The position numbers were made by a program, and so were the translations under genes. The notes under the pieces were generated by a model. That model was not told where the DNA came from. It worked only from the letters and a program-made list of their open reading frames with translations, and did no database searches. 37,072 nt of DNA from DATLYH01 sp035575035 (GTDB lineage Bacteria; Planctomycetota; Planctomycetia; Gemmatales; Gemmataceae): contig DATLYH010000387.1 in assembly GCA_035575035.1 (NCBI GenBank), positions 1 to 37,072 on the forward strand, read 5' to 3'. Shown in pieces: positions 15,861-25,479 of the stretch (its first letter is position 1; every line of letters begins with the position of its first letter).

Positions 15861-18800
15861 ATGTTCTTGATTTCCCGACTGCGCCGCTGTGGTTTGGGCC
15901 GATCATCCGCCTTAAAGAAACGCTGTCCGACAAGCCGGCAGCCGCCCCGCGCCCGGCCCCAGGTCGAAGCCCTGGAGGAGCGTACGCTCCTGGTGGTGGA
16001 AGCAATCTCGCTGGCGCACCCGAGTCTGATCAGCGGGGTGGGGCCTGGGGCAACTTCCTCTCCGTCCGTCAGTGCCGACGGCCGCTACGTCGCGTTCCAG
16101 AGCATGGCCTCGAACCTGATCGCCGGCGTCAACGAAAGCATTCCGACGTCGGACGTGTTCCTGCTCGACCGGATGACCGGCACCCTCACTCTGGTCAGCC
16201 ATATCGCCGGCCTTCCCACGACGCCCCCGCCCGGCAGCGCCGATATTGCGGCCCCAGTGATTAGCTCGACGGCCCCCGTGATTAGCGCCGACGGCCGCTT
16301 CGTCGCCTACCTGAGCACCGCCCCCAACCTGGTGGCCGGGCAGATCGATCCTCCCCCGCCCGTCACTTTCCCGCCTACCCCGCCTACCACGGACCTGTTC
16401 CTCTTTGATCGGGAGACGGGCACCAACATTCTGGTGAGTCACGCGGCTAGCTCCGCCGTGACCGCCGGGAACGGCCACGCCAGTGCCCCGGTGATCAGCG
16501 CCGACGGCCGCTTCGTCGCCTACCTGAGTACGGCCACCAACCTGGTGACGGGACAGAGCGACGTCCCCCGCACCAACGACGTGTTTCTCTTCGACCGGAC
16601 CACGGGCCAGAACGTGCTCGTCAGCCACAGCAGGACTTCCCTCACCAGCAGCGGCAACAATGATTCCGTCGGGCTGGCGATGAGCGCCGACGGCCGCTAC
16701 GTCGCCTACCTGAGCCGGGCGACCAATGTAGTGAACGGGTCGCTCGACTCGAACGGCGGCGAGGACGTGTTCCTCTTCGACCGGGACAACCCCGCGGCCA
16801 CGGTCCTGGTTACCCACACCAGCACCTCCGCCACCACGACGGGCGACGGGGTGGCGACGGCGCTCTCCATCAGCGCCGACGGCCGTTTCATCGCCTACGC
16901 CAGTCGGGCAACCAACCTGGTGGTCGGGCAAACGGATACGAATGGCGGCGAGGACGTGTTCCTCTTTGACCGGGACAACCCGATGAACACCCGGCTTGTC
17001 AGTCACGCTCTCAGTTCGACCACGACCACCGGCAACGGCCCCTCGCAGACGCCGGCCATCGCCGCCAACGGCCAATACATCGCCTACACCAGCCTGGCCA
17101 CCAACGTAGCGAGCGCGGCAGATTCGAACGGTCTTGCGGACGTATTCCTGTTCAACCGGACGGTGGATTCAACCGTTCTGGTCAGCCGCACAGCCCTCGC
17201 CCCACTCACCGCCGCGTCCGGCACTAACCCCTCCCTCAGCGCTGACGGTCGGTACGTCGCCTTCTTGAGCCCAGGCAACAATCTGGTAACGGGACAGACC
17301 GACGATGCCACTAGCGCGGACGTGTTCCTCTTCGACCGGGACAATCCGGCGAGCCTGGTGCTGGTCAGCCACGCGGCTGGCTCGGCCACGGCCGCCGGCA
17401 ACCCGAGCGACCCGCCCGTGATCAGCGGCAACGGCAGCGTCGTCGTGTACAGCACCCTGGGGACGAACCTGGTGGGGGGGATCCTCGACGCCAACCACGT
17501 TCGCGACGTGCTGGTGTTCGACCGCGCCAGCGGCGTCAACAGCTTCGCCGCCGTCCCGGCTCCCGGGCAGATCTCGTTGACGTGCAATTCCTCTGATGAT
17601 GTCGACGCGATGTCGCTACCCATTGTGGTCCCTAGTGCAGACGGCCGTTACATCGCGTTCGTAAGCGCGGCCACGAACCTAGTCGCGGGACAGACCGAGA
17701 CCGTCGGCCCCGGCCAGTTCAACTTGGACGTCTTCCTCCACGAGCGGGCGACCGGCACGACCCTGCTCGTCAGCCGGGCCACCACCTCCCCCACCACGAC
17801 CGGGAACGCCGAGTCGCGCAACCCGGTGATCAGCGCCGATGGCCGCTACGTCGCCTTCGTCAGCACTGCCACCAACCTGGCGAACGGCGACCTCGGGGCG
17901 AATGACGTGTTCTTGTTCGACCGCGACACCCGGCAGCTGACCCTGGTCAGTCGCTCCCTCGCTGGCAGTGCTGGCACGGTCCATTCGATCAACCCCCGGA
18001 TCAGTGCCGACGGCCGGTATATCGCCTACATCAGCGACTCGCAGCGTCTGGTGCCGGGCCAGGTCGATCCTTCTCTTACCAACGACGTCTTCCTCTACGA
18101 CCGGGTGACCGGGACGAACACGCTGGTTAGCCGCGCTTTCGGCACCACAGCGACGGCGGCTAATGCCGGCTCGACCGCGGTGGCCATCAGCGCCGACGGC
18201 CGCTACGTCGCCTTTGCCAGCTGGGCGACGAACCTGGTCGCCGGCCAGGTCGATACCAACAACACAAGTGACCTGTTTCTGTTCGATCGGGACAACCCCG
18301 GCAACACGGTACTCATCAGCCGGGTCGCGGGCACGACGACCACCGCCGCCAACAACCGCTCGGACTTCTTCCCGGCGCTGAGCGCCGACGGCCGCTACGT
18401 TGCCTTCCTCAGCGCGGCCACCAACCTAGTGCCGGGGCAGATCGATACGGAGAACACCCTCGACGTATTCCTGTTCGACCGAGACAACCCGGCGAACACG
18501 GCGCTGGTCAGCCATGCGGCCGGCGCCGAGACTATCGCTGCCGATCGGGGCTCGTTGTATGACGTCCGGATCAGCGCGGACGGTCGTTACGTCGCCTTCG
18601 TCAGCTTTGCCACCGACCTGGTCGAGGGGCAGGTCGATCGCCCCGGGCCGCCTCACACTGCCGACGTGTTCCTCTACGACCGGGACAACCCGTCCAGCAC
18701 CATCCTCGTCAGCCGGGCCGCCGGCACCACCACCATGACCGGCAACGCCGATTCCGGTAGCCCGGTGGTCAGCGCCGGCACTCCGCAGATCAGCGCCGAC

Positions 18801-20963
18801 GGCCGATTCGTCGTGTTCGGCAGCCTGGCCACTGACCTAGTCGCCGGGTTCACCGGCCGCGGCGACGGCACTCAAGACGTGTTCCTGTTCGACCGGGTAA
18901 CGGGGACGGTCAGCCTGGTCAACCACACGCCTGGTTCTGCCACCACGGCTTCCAATCAGGGGGCGTTCTCCCAGAATATCAACGCTGACGGCAGTACCGT
19001 GGTGTTCCTCGGCGTCGGCTCCAACCTGGTCGCCCGCGACTTCAATGCAGCGGTCGACGCCTTCGTGTTCCGGCCGGCGACCCCCCTCCAGGTGGCCTCG
19101 TTCACCCCCACCGGTGACGGCTTCACTCTCCTGTTCAACCAGTCGATCGACCCCAGCGACTTGAACCTCTACGACGCGCAGGGAGCGAGCCTGGGGCCGG
19201 CCGACGTGACCGTGGTGGGCAGCGCGACCGGTCCGGTCCGTGGCTCGCTGACGGTCAACGCGGGCCGTACCGCTATCGCCTTCCTCCGCACCGGCGGGGT
19301 GCTCCCCCCGGACACCTACACGGTCACACTCCGCAGCGCGGCCAACGGCTTCAAGGACGCCGCCGGTAACCTGCTGGACGGCAACCGGGACGGCATGGCA
19401 GGGGGCGACTTCGTCACCACGTTCGTGGTGAGCCCATCCGCCGCACGAGTCGTCAGCGTGGCGGACTTCACGCGCGGCCCGGGCCAACCCGTGAACGTGT
19501 CCGCTTCGGGTGGGGGACTGCCGTTGCGGATCAGCGACGGTACCAACGTCAGTGCCATCGACCTCACCCTGTTCTACGACCCGACGCTGCTTAGCATCAG
19601 CGGGGTACAGCCCGGCCCCGGTTTGCCGCCCGGCGCGACCGCCACCCTCGACCGGTCTGTGCCCGGGGTGGCGGTGGTGACCTTCCGAAGCCCGACGGCT
19701 CCGCTGGGGCCGGGGGCCACCGAGTTCGCGCTGCTGACGGCGACCGTTCCGGACAACGCGCCTTACGCCACCAAGCATTTCATCGAGATCGGCCCCCTGC
19801 AGGTCAACGGGGGCGCCATCCCGGTGCTCCGCGATAACGGCCTCCATGTAGTGAGCTACGTCGGCGACACGACCGGCAATGGCGGCTATAGTTCTGCCGA
19901 CGCGCTGCGGGCCCTGCGCGTGGCACTCGGTTTTGACGCGGGCTTCGGTGTCTATCAACTGGCCGACCCAGTGCTCCTCGCCGACGTCACCGGCAACGGT
20001 CGGGTCAACGCCGCCGATGCCACTCGCATCCTGCAGCGGGCGCTGGGGATGACCCCGGCCGAGATTCCCCCATTGCCTGGTATCCTGCCACCCATCGTGC
20101 CCGGCGGCCCCGACCCGCTGCTGCGGTTCCCAGAGGTCCAGGGACGGCCGGGCGACACGGTCACGCTGCCACTGCTGCTTGACCCGGCGGACGGGTTGGA
20201 GTCGCTCGATCTGGCCATTGCTTATGACGCCCAGCGGCTGGAAGTGCGTTCGGCCGATGACATCCGCCGCGGGCTGCTGACCGCCGACTTCGACCTGTTC
20301 GCGGCTGTCCTTGACCTGGAGGCGGGTACGATCCGGGTGGGGATGGGCCGGAGCGCCGGTCCAGTGCGCGGCCTGGCTCGCGGTGGCGTGCTGGAGATCA
20401 CCTTCCGGATCAAGGAAGACGCCCCACCCGGCCCGGCCGTCGTCAACCTGCTGCGCGACCTGGACAGCGTGACGACGCAACTCAACGAGGGAGGCCTGGA
20501 CCTGATCCCGGACCCGAGTAACGAGACAGGGGACGTCCTGGATGGACAGGTCACCGTGGCTGGCCCGGATGTTCCTGGTGTTGAACGGATCGTGGTGAGC
20601 GACGCCACCGGGCGGCGCTCCCGCGTACACCGCCTGACGGTCACCTTCAGCACCGTGGTGACGTTCCAAGGCAACGCCGCCGACGCCTTTCGCCTGCTCG
20701 GCCCTCGCGGCCGCATCCGGCTGAGGGTAGAGACGTTCCTGGACGAGGCCGGCAGCCGGACTGTGGCCCAGCTGACGTTCCGCCTCCCCGCCGGCCTCGG
20801 AGGCCCGGCGGCGGGCAACCGCCTTACCCTGACCATCGACGGCGACCGGATCGCAGACGCTTCCGGGCAGCCGGTGGACGGGGACAGCGACGGTCTGCCT
20901 GGTGGCGACGCCGTTGAGGCGTTCTTCCGGCTCTACGGGATCGGTAGCCGGCGATGGTGTTAG
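15861..20963 (+). CDS. giant surface protein: 16 PD40/TolB-like repeats, Ig-like, cohesin-like and dockerin-like domains
   Basis: The 1700-aa product has a basic N-terminus and VEALEERTLL at 35-44, a planctomycete export-associated motif. Residues about 55-1060 hold 16 units of the pattern ISADGRYVAFVS.ATNLV.GQ, each followed by D.N..DVFLFDR and LVSHA.GT, which should fold as beta-propeller blades. Then come a SbsA/Big_5-like domain (about 1070-1190), a cohesin-like domain (about 1200-1330), two dockerin-type calcium loops (DTTGNGGYSSADA at 1336-1348 and DVTGNGRVNAADA at 1375-1387), a second cohesin-like domain (about 1410-1550) and a last beta domain. AAGGAGG lies 10 bases before the ATG at 15861. 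The end, FFRLYGIGSRRWC, stops where relatives usually continue into another dockerin-like stretch, so a 3' frameshift is possible. Confidence 0.88.
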   Translation: MFLISRLRRCGLGRSSALKKRCPTSRQPPRARPQVEALEERTLLVVEAISLAHPSLISGVGPGATSSPSVSADGRYVAFQSMASNLIAGVNESIPTSDVFLLDRMTGTLTLVSHIAGLPTTPPPGSADIAAPVISSTAPVISADGRFVAYLSTAPNLVAGQIDPPPPVTFPPTPPTTDLFLFDRETGTNILVSHAASSAVTAGNGHASAPVISADGRFVAYLSTATNLVTGQSDVPRTNDVFLFDRTTGQNVLVSHSRTSLTSSGNNDSVGLAMSADGRYVAYLSRATNVVNGSLDSNGGEDVFLFDRDNPAATVLVTHTSTSATTTGDGVATALSISADGRFIAYASRATNLVVGQTDTNGGEDVFLFDRDNPMNTRLVSHALSSTTTTGNGPSQTPAIAANGQYIAYTSLATNVASAADSNGLADVFLFNRTVDSTVLVSRTALAPLTAASGTNPSLSADGRYVAFLSPGNNLVTGQTDDATSADVFLFDRDNPASLVLVSHAAGSATAAGNPSDPPVISGNGSVVVYSTLGTNLVGGILDANHVRDVLVFDRASGVNSFAAVPAPGQISLTCNSSDDVDAMSLPIVVPSADGRYIAFVSAATNLVAGQTETVGPGQFNLDVFLHERATGTTLLVSRATTSPTTTGNAESRNPVISADGRYVAFVSTATNLANGDLGANDVFLFDRDTRQLTLVSRSLAGSAGTVHSINPRISADGRYIAYISDSQRLVPGQVDPSLTNDVFLYDRVTGTNTLVSRAFGTTATAANAGSTAVAISADGRYVAFASWATNLVAGQVDTNNTSDLFLFDRDNPGNTVLISRVAGTTTTAANNRSDFFPALSADGRYVAFLSAATNLVPGQIDTENTLDVFLFDRDNPANTALVSHAAGAETIAADRGSLYDVRISADGRYVAFVSFATDLVEGQVDRPGPPHTADVFLYDRDNPSSTILVSRAAGTTTMTGNADSGSPVVSAGTPQISADGRFVVFGSLATDLVAGFTGRGDGTQDVFLFDRVTGTVSLVNHTPGSATTASNQGAFSQNINADGSTVVFLGVGSNLVARDFNAAVDAFVFRPATPLQVASFTPTGDGFTLLFNQSIDPSDLNLYDAQGASLGPADVTVVGSATGPVRGSLTVNAGRTAIAFLRTGGVLPPDTYTVTLRSAANGFKDAAGNLLDGNRDGMAGGDFVTTFVVSPSAARVVSVADFTRGPGQPVNVSASGGGLPLRISDGTNVSAIDLTLFYDPTLLSISGVQPGPGLPPGATATLDRSVPGVAVVTFRSPTAPLGPGATEFALLTATVPDNAPYATKHFIEIGPLQVNGGAIPVLRDNGLHVVSYVGDTTGNGGYSSADALRALRVALGFDAGFGVYQLADPVLLADVTGNGRVNAADATRILQRALGMTPAEIPPLPGILPPIVPGGPDPLLRFPEVQGRPGDTVTLPLLLDPADGLESLDLAIAYDAQRLEVRSADDIRRGLLTADFDLFAAVLDLEAGTIRVGMGRSAGPVRGLARGGVLEITFRIKEDAPPGPAVVNLLRDLDSVTTQLNEGGLDLIPDPSNETGDVLDGQVTVAGPDVPGVERIVVSDATGRRSRVHRLTVTFSTVVTFQGNAADAFRLLGPRGRIRLRVETFLDEAGSRTVAQLTFRLPAGLGGPAAGNRLTLTIDGDRIADASGQPVDGDSDGLPGGDAVEAFFRLYGIGSRRWC

Positions 20964-21034
20964 CCCTGGTCCTCGGCCTGGCCGCCCTGGTCCTCCTGTG
21001 CGTCAGCGTCGCCCCGGTGAGGTACCCCTACTAG
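20954..21034 (+). CDS. possible 26-aa single-span membrane peptide
   Basis: ATGGTGTTAG places this ATG across the stop codon of the giant surface protein. The peptide MVLALVLGLAALVLLCVSVA plus PVRYPY is one hydrophobic helix with a short polar end. The overlap would allow coupled translation. It may equally be chance or a relic of the lost 3' end of the upstream gene; there is no separate SD and no family match that I know. Confidence 0.3.
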   Translation: MVLALVLGLAALVLLCVSVAPVRYPY

Positions 21035-21055
21035 TCCCTCGGCAGGCAGGGCTGA

Positions 21056-21083
21056 TTGACGGAGGCGGGGGCTACGTTATAAG
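21056..21083 (+). promoter_or_regulatory. sigma70-like promoter of the reductase-ligase-acyltransferase gene
   Basis: TTGACG (21056-21061), a 16-base spacer and TATAAG (21078-21083), each five of six to consensus. The start would be near 21090, leaving a leader of about 100 bases before the ATG at 21193. Confidence 0.65.
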
Positions 21084-21192
21084 ATGCTTGCTCCACGGCC
21101 GGGCGCGGGCCTCCTATACTTATCCATGCCGGCTGATCCGGGCAGAATAGTCCTCTCCCCGCGATGAGGCAGGCCGAGCCAGTAACATCCCC

Positions 21193-24100
21193 ATGAGCAA
21201 GATCCAGGCGTATTTCGCGGACAAGACGGTGCTGGTCACCGGAGCCACCGGCTTCCTGGGTAAGGCAATCGTCGAGAAAATCTTACGCAGCCTGCCTGAC
21301 CTCCGCCGCCTCTACCTGCTCATCCGCCCCCAGGAGCGCGGCGGCCGGACCATCCCGGCCCTGGAACGCTTCGAGGCCGAAGTCCTCTCCTCCACCGTCT
21401 TCGACCGCCTCCGCCGTGAGTTGGGCGCGGAGTTCGACGACTACGTGGATCGCCGGGTTGCCATCCTGGCAGGCGACCTGACCGACGAACGCTTCGGCCT
21501 GAACGAGGAAGACTACCGCCGCCTGACCGCGGAGGTGGAAGTCATCATCAACTCGGCGGCCGTGGTAGTCTTTGACGAGCGGCTCGACCTGGCGCTGGAG
21601 CTGAACACCCACGGCGCCCGGCGGATGCTGGAGTTCGCCCGCCGCTGCCCGCGCCTGGAGGCGGTCGTTCACATCTCAACCTGCTACGTCAGCGGGACGG
21701 CCCGTGGCTGGGTGGTCGAGTCGGTGGACCCGCCGCCGTTCGACGTGGACGAGGAGGTCCGCCGGCTGTTGGAGCTGTGCGCGGCGGTCCGGGTCCGCCA
21801 TGCCGGCGATCCGGCCCGGGTCAAGGACGAGTTGGTCCAGCTGGGGCTGCGCGAGGCGCGGGCGCGCGGCTGGCACGACACCTACACCTTCACCAAGGCG
21901 CTGGGGGAGCAGATGATCGTGCGCCACCGGGGCGACCTGCCCACGGTGATCCTGCGGCCGTCGATCATCGAATCGACCTTCGTGGAGCCGGAGCCCGGTT
22001 GGATCGACGGCTTCCGCATGGCCGACCCCCTCTTCGTCGGCTACGGCAAGGGCTACCTGCAAGACTTCCCCGGCCGGCCTGAGACCATCGCCGACCTGAT
22101 CCCGTGCGATTACGTGGTCAACGCCATCCTGGCCTGCGTGCCGCGCTGCGCCACCGAAGGAGGACTGACAGTCTACCAGGTGGCCACCGGCGATCAGAAC
22201 CCGGTCCGCTTCAGTACCATCTACGAGGTCGGCCGGGATTACTTCACACGCAACCCGATGACCGAGCGCGACGGCACGCCGATCCGCCCGCCCCGATGGA
22301 CCTGGCCCGACGCCGCCTCGTACCGCCGTAAGCTCTACTGGCGCTACCGGGTGCCGGTCAGCCTGGCCCACGGGCTGCTCCAACCGCTGTCGTTCCTCCG
22401 CCCGCTCGATCGGCTGCGCAAACGGCTGTCCCTTCGCCGGGCCTCGCTCGACCTGCTCCTTTATTACGTGGACATCTACAGTCCCTACGCCTCGATCGAG
22501 TCGCGCTACGCCACCGGCAACACGGCCCGGCTCTGGGCGTCGCTGCCGGCCGAGGACCAGCGGCTGTTCAACTTCGACGTCGGGGCCATCGACTGGCGTG
22601 ACTACATTGCCAACGTCCATATTCCAGGGCTGAAGCGGAACGTCCTCAACCTGGCCGTTGAGGAGATGGCGCCGGGCCACGGTGTGCCGGTGCGGACCAT
22701 CCGCGACCTGCTGGAGCGCTCGGCCGACCGTTTCCCTGATCGGGTGGCTCTCCAGGTGAAACGGAACGGCGAGTGGGTCCGCTTCACCTACACTGAGGTG
22801 GAGCAGCGGGTCCACGCAGCCAGTGTCACGCTTGAGCGGCTGAAGATCGGTCGGGGCGACGTGGTGGTGCTCTATGCCGAGAACCAGCCGGAGTGGGGCA
22901 TCGCCTACCTGGCCGCTGTCTCATTGGGGGCGGCGGTGGCGCCGGTCGATCGGCAGCTGCGCGAGCGCGACGTTCTCGCGGCTGCCCGCTTCGTCGGGGC
23001 GAAGGCGATTCTTGTCTCCGAGTCGGGCTACCGCAGCTTCAGCGCTGCGACCCGGGCCGACCCGGAGACGCCGTTGCTGCTTAACATCAACGATGGCTGC
23101 CGGCCGTTCACTCCCCCCTCACCCCCAACCCCTCTCCCCCCCTCCGGGGGGAGAGGGGAGGAAGCCTTGCTCCCTTCGCCCTTGCTGCAAGGGAGAGGGG
23201 AGGAAGACTTGCTCCTTCCCGGAGGGGAGAGAGGGGAGGAAGCCTTGCTCCTTCCCGGAGGGGAGAGAGGGGAGGAAAACTTTCTCCCCTCGCCCCCGAA
23301 GCGGGGGAGAGGGGGCGGGGGTGAGGGGGAGCGAGCCCATCTGCACGCGCTGGCCTGCCCCGACGACCTGGCATCAATCCTATTCACGACCGGGGTGAAC
23401 GGCCCCGATCCGCGGGCGGTGATGCTGACGCATCGCAACTTCCTGTCGAACGTGATGGGGGTGGTGCAATTTCTGCCGCCGCAGCCGACCGACAACTTCA
23501 TCTCGGTGTTGCCGCTGCACCACGCCCTGGAGTTTACCGGCGGCTTCCTGGTGCCGCTCTATGTCGGCGCCACCGTGACCTACTGCGACACCATGCGGAG
23601 CCAGGCGATCCTCGACACCATGCGCGAGACCCAGGCGACCTGCCTGATCGGCGTGCCGCGTGTCTTCCAGATCCTGCACGGCGCCATTCGCCGGCAGGTT
23701 GCCCAGCGCGGCCGGCTGGCGCGATGGTGGTTCGACCTGAAGAAAGGGATCAGCAAGGCGGTGCAGGCAGCCACCGGGCGGAGCATGGGCCGGCTGCTGT
23801 TCCAGTCGGTCCACCAGCGGCTGGGGGGCCGGCTGCGGGCCCTGATCAGCGGCGGGGCGGCCCTGGCGCCGCAGATCTATGACGAATTCACGGCGATGGG
23901 GCTGGAGTTGTGTGAGGGCTACGGCCTGACTGAGGCGGCACCGGTGGTGACGGTCAACCCCCTGGGCGCCGCCCGCAAGGGATCGGTGGGAGTGCCGCTA
24001 CCGGGTGTCGAGGTGCGCATCCTCAACCCCGACGCGCGCGGCGTCGGCGAGATCGCGGTGCGCGGACCCAATCTGACGGCCGGCTACTTCCGCAACCCGG

Positions 24101-25419
24101 CCGCGACCGCGCGGGCCTTGGGCGATGGCTGGCTGCACACCGGCGATGTCGGCTATCTCGACCGGGACGGCTACCTCCACCTGACAGGGCGCATCAAGGA
24201 TGTCATCGTGACCCCGGCCGGCAAGAACGTTTACCCCGAGGAGGTGGAGCAGCTTTACGCCGGGGCAGCGGGTGTCCGCGAACTGTGTGTGCTCGGCCTG
24301 TGGGATGAAGAGGTACTGGGCGAGACCATCCATGCGGTGGTGGTGCCCGAGCCGAGCGTCCCCTCCGGTCCGGCCGGCGAGCTGATGCTGCGGCATGCGC
24401 TCAAGCTCCGCTCGCGCGGCATCCCGAGCTACCAGCGCATCCAGCACATCCATCTCGCCCCCCCCGAGCTGCCCAAGACCCTGACCGGGGCCATCGACCG
24501 CCAGCGCGTCAAGGAGGAACTGCTCGACCGGCTGCGAACGTCGCGCCGGCGGATCGACCTGGCGGCGCCGCGGGACGCGGAGGACGACGGCTTGGCCGAG
24601 CTGCTGCACGGCGAGGAGACCGATGGGTTGCCCGTCACCGGCAGCGCCGGCGGCGTGCGGGAGCCGGTCGGGTCGCAAGGCGACGGCCGGGCCGTCGCGG
24701 TTGCCGAGCCGGAGACGGCCGTCTGGGGCCGGATTCTGGCGCCGCGACCGACGGGCGAGGACCAACGCTGGCTGCAGGCGGGACCGGCCAAGCAGGCAGT
24801 GCGGGCGCTGATGCGACGAGCGATGCGGCTGTACGCCCGGGCCTGGTTCGGCTTCGAGGTGCGCGGGGCGGAGCATCTGCCGGCCGGCGCCTTCATCGTG
24901 GCCGCCAACCATTGCTCGCACCTGGACACCGGCGCCGTGGTGACCGCTCTGGGCGACCGCGGCGGCGACCTGTTCATCATGGGTGCCCGCGACTACTTCT
25001 TCAACCGCCGGGCCAAGGGCTGGTTCTTCCACACCTTCCTCAATGTGATCCCGTTCGACCGCACCGAGAACATGATCAAGGGTCTGCGGTTGGCCCAGGC
25101 GGTGCTGCGCACGGGGCGGCCGGTCCTGATCTTCCCCGAGGGGACACGGAGTGTGAGCGGCGAGCTGCAACCGTTCAAGGCGGGCATCGGTCTGCTGGCG
25201 CTGGAGCTGGGAGTGCCGGTCGTCCCCTGCCGCATTGAGGGGACGCATGCGGCATTGCCGAAGGGTCGTGCCTGGCCGAGGCGGAGCAAGATCCGGGTCA
25301 CGTTCGCCCCGCCGATTACAGCGGAGAGCTACCGCGCCCTGTACCCCCAGGTGGACCGCCGTGAGCTGTACCGCCGCCTAGCCGATGACGTGCGCGGCGC
25401 CGTGGAGCAGATAAAGTAA
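21193..25419 (+). CDS. trifunctional fusion: fatty acyl reductase - AMP-forming acyl ligase - PlsC acyltransferase
   Basis: The 1408-aa protein joins three lipid enzymes. Residues 1-470 form a Male-sterile/FAR-type NAD(P) reductase: GATGFLGK at 17-24 is the Rossmann loop and Y231-TFT-K235 the catalytic YXXXK pair. Residues about 495-1115 are an AMP-binding enzyme with GYGLTEAAP at 909-917 and HTGDVGY at 982-988. Its phosphate loop reads FTTGVNGPDPRAVM (731-744), one residue longer than usual, and the A10 site reads TGAIDR with A1100 where lysine is normal. Residues about 1190-1408 are a PlsC acyltransferase with H1240-CSHL-D1245 and FPEGTRS at 1314-1320. About 76 residues (639-715) come from an inserted repeat. 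It could activate, reduce and transfer acyl chains for ether- or alcohol-containing lipids; that pathway is inference. No close SD was seen. Confidence 0.9.
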   Translation: MSKIQAYFADKTVLVTGATGFLGKAIVEKILRSLPDLRRLYLLIRPQERGGRTIPALERFEAEVLSSTVFDRLRRELGAEFDDYVDRRVAILAGDLTDERFGLNEEDYRRLTAEVEVIINSAAVVVFDERLDLALELNTHGARRMLEFARRCPRLEAVVHISTCYVSGTARGWVVESVDPPPFDVDEEVRRLLELCAAVRVRHAGDPARVKDELVQLGLREARARGWHDTYTFTKALGEQMIVRHRGDLPTVILRPSIIESTFVEPEPGWIDGFRMADPLFVGYGKGYLQDFPGRPETIADLIPCDYVVNAILACVPRCATEGGLTVYQVATGDQNPVRFSTIYEVGRDYFTRNPMTERDGTPIRPPRWTWPDAASYRRKLYWRYRVPVSLAHGLLQPLSFLRPLDRLRKRLSLRRASLDLLLYYVDIYSPYASIESRYATGNTARLWASLPAEDQRLFNFDVGAIDWRDYIANVHIPGLKRNVLNLAVEEMAPGHGVPVRTIRDLLERSADRFPDRVALQVKRNGEWVRFTYTEVEQRVHAASVTLERLKIGRGDVVVLYAENQPEWGIAYLAAVSLGAAVAPVDRQLRERDVLAAARFVGAKAILVSESGYRSFSAATRADPETPLLLNINDGCRPFTPPSPPTPLPPSGGRGEEALLPSPLLQGRGEEDLLLPGGERGEEALLLPGGERGEENFLPSPPKRGRGGGGEGERAHLHALACPDDLASILFTTGVNGPDPRAVMLTHRNFLSNVMGVVQFLPPQPTDNFISVLPLHHALEFTGGFLVPLYVGATVTYCDTMRSQAILDTMRETQATCLIGVPRVFQILHGAIRRQVAQRGRLARWWFDLKKGISKAVQAATGRSMGRLLFQSVHQRLGGRLRALISGGAALAPQIYDEFTAMGLELCEGYGLTEAAPVVTVNPLGAARKGSVGVPLPGVEVRILNPDARGVGEIAVRGPNLTAGYFRNPAATARALGDGWLHTGDVGYLDRDGYLHLTGRIKDVIVTPAGKNVYPEEVEQLYAGAAGVRELCVLGLWDEEVLGETIHAVVVPEPSVPSGPAGELMLRHALKLRSRGIPSYQRIQHIHLAPPELPKTLTGAIDRQRVKEELLDRLRTSRRRIDLAAPRDAEDDGLAELLHGEETDGLPVTGSAGGVREPVGSQGDGRAVAVAEPETAVWGRILAPRPTGEDQRWLQAGPAKQAVRALMRRAMRLYARAWFGFEVRGAEHLPAGAFIVAANHCSHLDTGAVVTALGDRGGDLFIMGARDYFFNRRAKGWFFHTFLNVIPFDRTENMIKGLRLAQAVLRTGRPVLIFPEGTRSVSGELQPFKAGIGLLALELGVPVVPCRIEGTHAALPKGRAWPRRSKIRVTFAPPITAESYRALYPQVDRRELYRRLADDVRGAVEQIK
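23107..23335 (+). repeat. CCCCTCTCCCC palindromic repeat array inside the acyl-ligase domain
   Basis: Five palindromic units of the CCCCTC..GAGAGGGGAGGAA type, including two nearly identical TTGCTCCTTCCCGGAGGGGA units. CTCACCCCCAAC and GGGGGTGAGGGGG bound the array. It is in frame, adds about 76 residues (SPPTPLPPSGGRGEEALL and similar) and lies just before the phosphate-binding loop of the ligase. Same family as 12040-12176. Confidence 0.85.
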
Positions 25420-25479
25420 AGAGAGCAATGGTCGGCCCATGTGACTGCTGTGAGGGAAACGGGGGGCGTTACCACGAGC

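Noticed and set aside
18837..20669. 610-aa minus-strand frame
   Set aside because: Antisense to the giant surface protein, whose domains are clear on the plus strand.
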